Origin: Geobacteraceae bacterium
GTDB taxonomy: Bacteria > Desulfobacterota > Desulfuromonadia > Geobacterales > Geobacteraceae
Direction: 5' to 3'
DNA: 13,720 bases
Assembly: GCA_012797715.1 (NCBI GenBank)
Contig: JAAZOO010000156.1
Location: 1 to 13,720 of the forward strand
Both the position numbers and the translations under genes were made by a program. The notes under the pieces are model-generated. The model searched no databases, was not told the DNA's origin, and worked only from the letters and a program-made list of their open reading frames with translations. Positions 13,550 through 13,720 of this stretch are shown here, piece by piece. How positions within the stretch are numbered: the first letter of the stretch is position 1; every line of letters begins with the position of its first letter.

Positions 13550-13720
13550 TTGAGAGGTATTCCTCCTCGAACAGTTCCCCAATGAGCCGTACCTTCTCCC
13601 CCTTGTTGCTCCGTCCGCGCGATCCCGCGGCGTCCGCCAGGCAGACCTTCAGCAGCAGGGGGAACAGCGGATGTTCCATGAACCTGCGCTGGTTCCTGGT
13701 GATCCGTGCCTGGTTTCCCA
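13545..13720 (-). CDS. C-terminus of a poly(A) polymerase/tRNA nucleotidyltransferase-like protein (partial)
   Basis: The last 57 residues of a gene that continues beyond the window; this frame reads through from the edge without a stop and ends at TAA 13545-13547. RFMEHPLFPLLLKVCLADAA, followed by GSRG, resembles the C-terminal region of PcnA/CCA-adding enzymes, where an H-P-x-F-P-x-L-L-x-x-x-x-A-D-x-x-x-S pattern is usual; HD-domain proteins are an alternative. The tail KGEKVRLIGELFEEEYLST ends oddly: the final CC of the Thr codon and the stop codon come from element D, so the natural C-terminus was probably changed by the insertion. Family assignment is moderate because only the tail is visible. 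Confidence 0.5.
   Translation of the reverse strand, partial: GNQARITRNQRRFMEHPLFPLLLKVCLADAAGSRGRSNKGEKVRLIGELFEEEYLST

Overview
The window is GC-rich and gene-dense. It looks like the chromosome of an anaerobic or microaerophilic, signalling-rich member of the Desulfuromonadia (Geobacter and relatives). The pointers are several PAS sensor kinases (one with a PhnD-type periplasmic sensor), a PilZ protein, a small one-piece siroheme/Fe4S4 sulfite reductase and an atypical 2-Cys thiol peroxidase. The assignment rests on gene style only; no rRNA, tRNA or diagnostic marker is present.

Layout. Positions 1-800 hold a leader and a PilZ protein with a BamE-like N-terminal region (+). Positions 918-2404 are a repeat-rich island around one small RuvC-like nuclease gene (+), with two ~200-bp palindromic elements upstream (A, B), one downstream (C) and two probable relics. 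Next come a cytosolic PAS histidine kinase (2499-3689, +) and, on the minus strand, a probable two-gene unit of a ~24 kDa siroheme sulfite reductase and a 4-oxalocrotonate-tautomerase-type protein that ends at a clear terminator. A CoA-binding protein (+) faces a long-chain acyl-CoA ligase (-), and the gap between them holds a second, unrelated 196-bp structured inverted repeat. Positions 7897-12639 encode two sensor kinases in tandem: a PhnD-like periplasmic sensor kinase with one PAS domain, then a three-PAS hybrid kinase with a C-terminal receiver. A thiol peroxidase gene, its 3' hairpin, element D, and the C-terminus of a minus-strand gene resembling poly(A) polymerase/tRNA nucleotidyltransferase close the window.

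Working together. The two tandem kinases are probably co-transcribed and could form a phosphorelay ending on the hybrid receiver; no DNA-binding response regulator is present. The reductase and tautomerase are probably co-transcribed. The other genes look like independent units.

Most notable finding. Elements A, B, C and D (195-200 bp) form a repeat family with ~26-bp terminal inverted repeats, near full-length palindromic symmetry and no coding capacity. Three of the four (A, B, D) are flanked by exact 5-bp direct repeats (ATGAA, ATGAA, TTGAG). This is the signature of a MITE-like non-autonomous transposable element. A and B sit back to back and share one target duplication. D inserted into the 3' end of a gene and supplies its stop codon. 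I recognise no named family for it.
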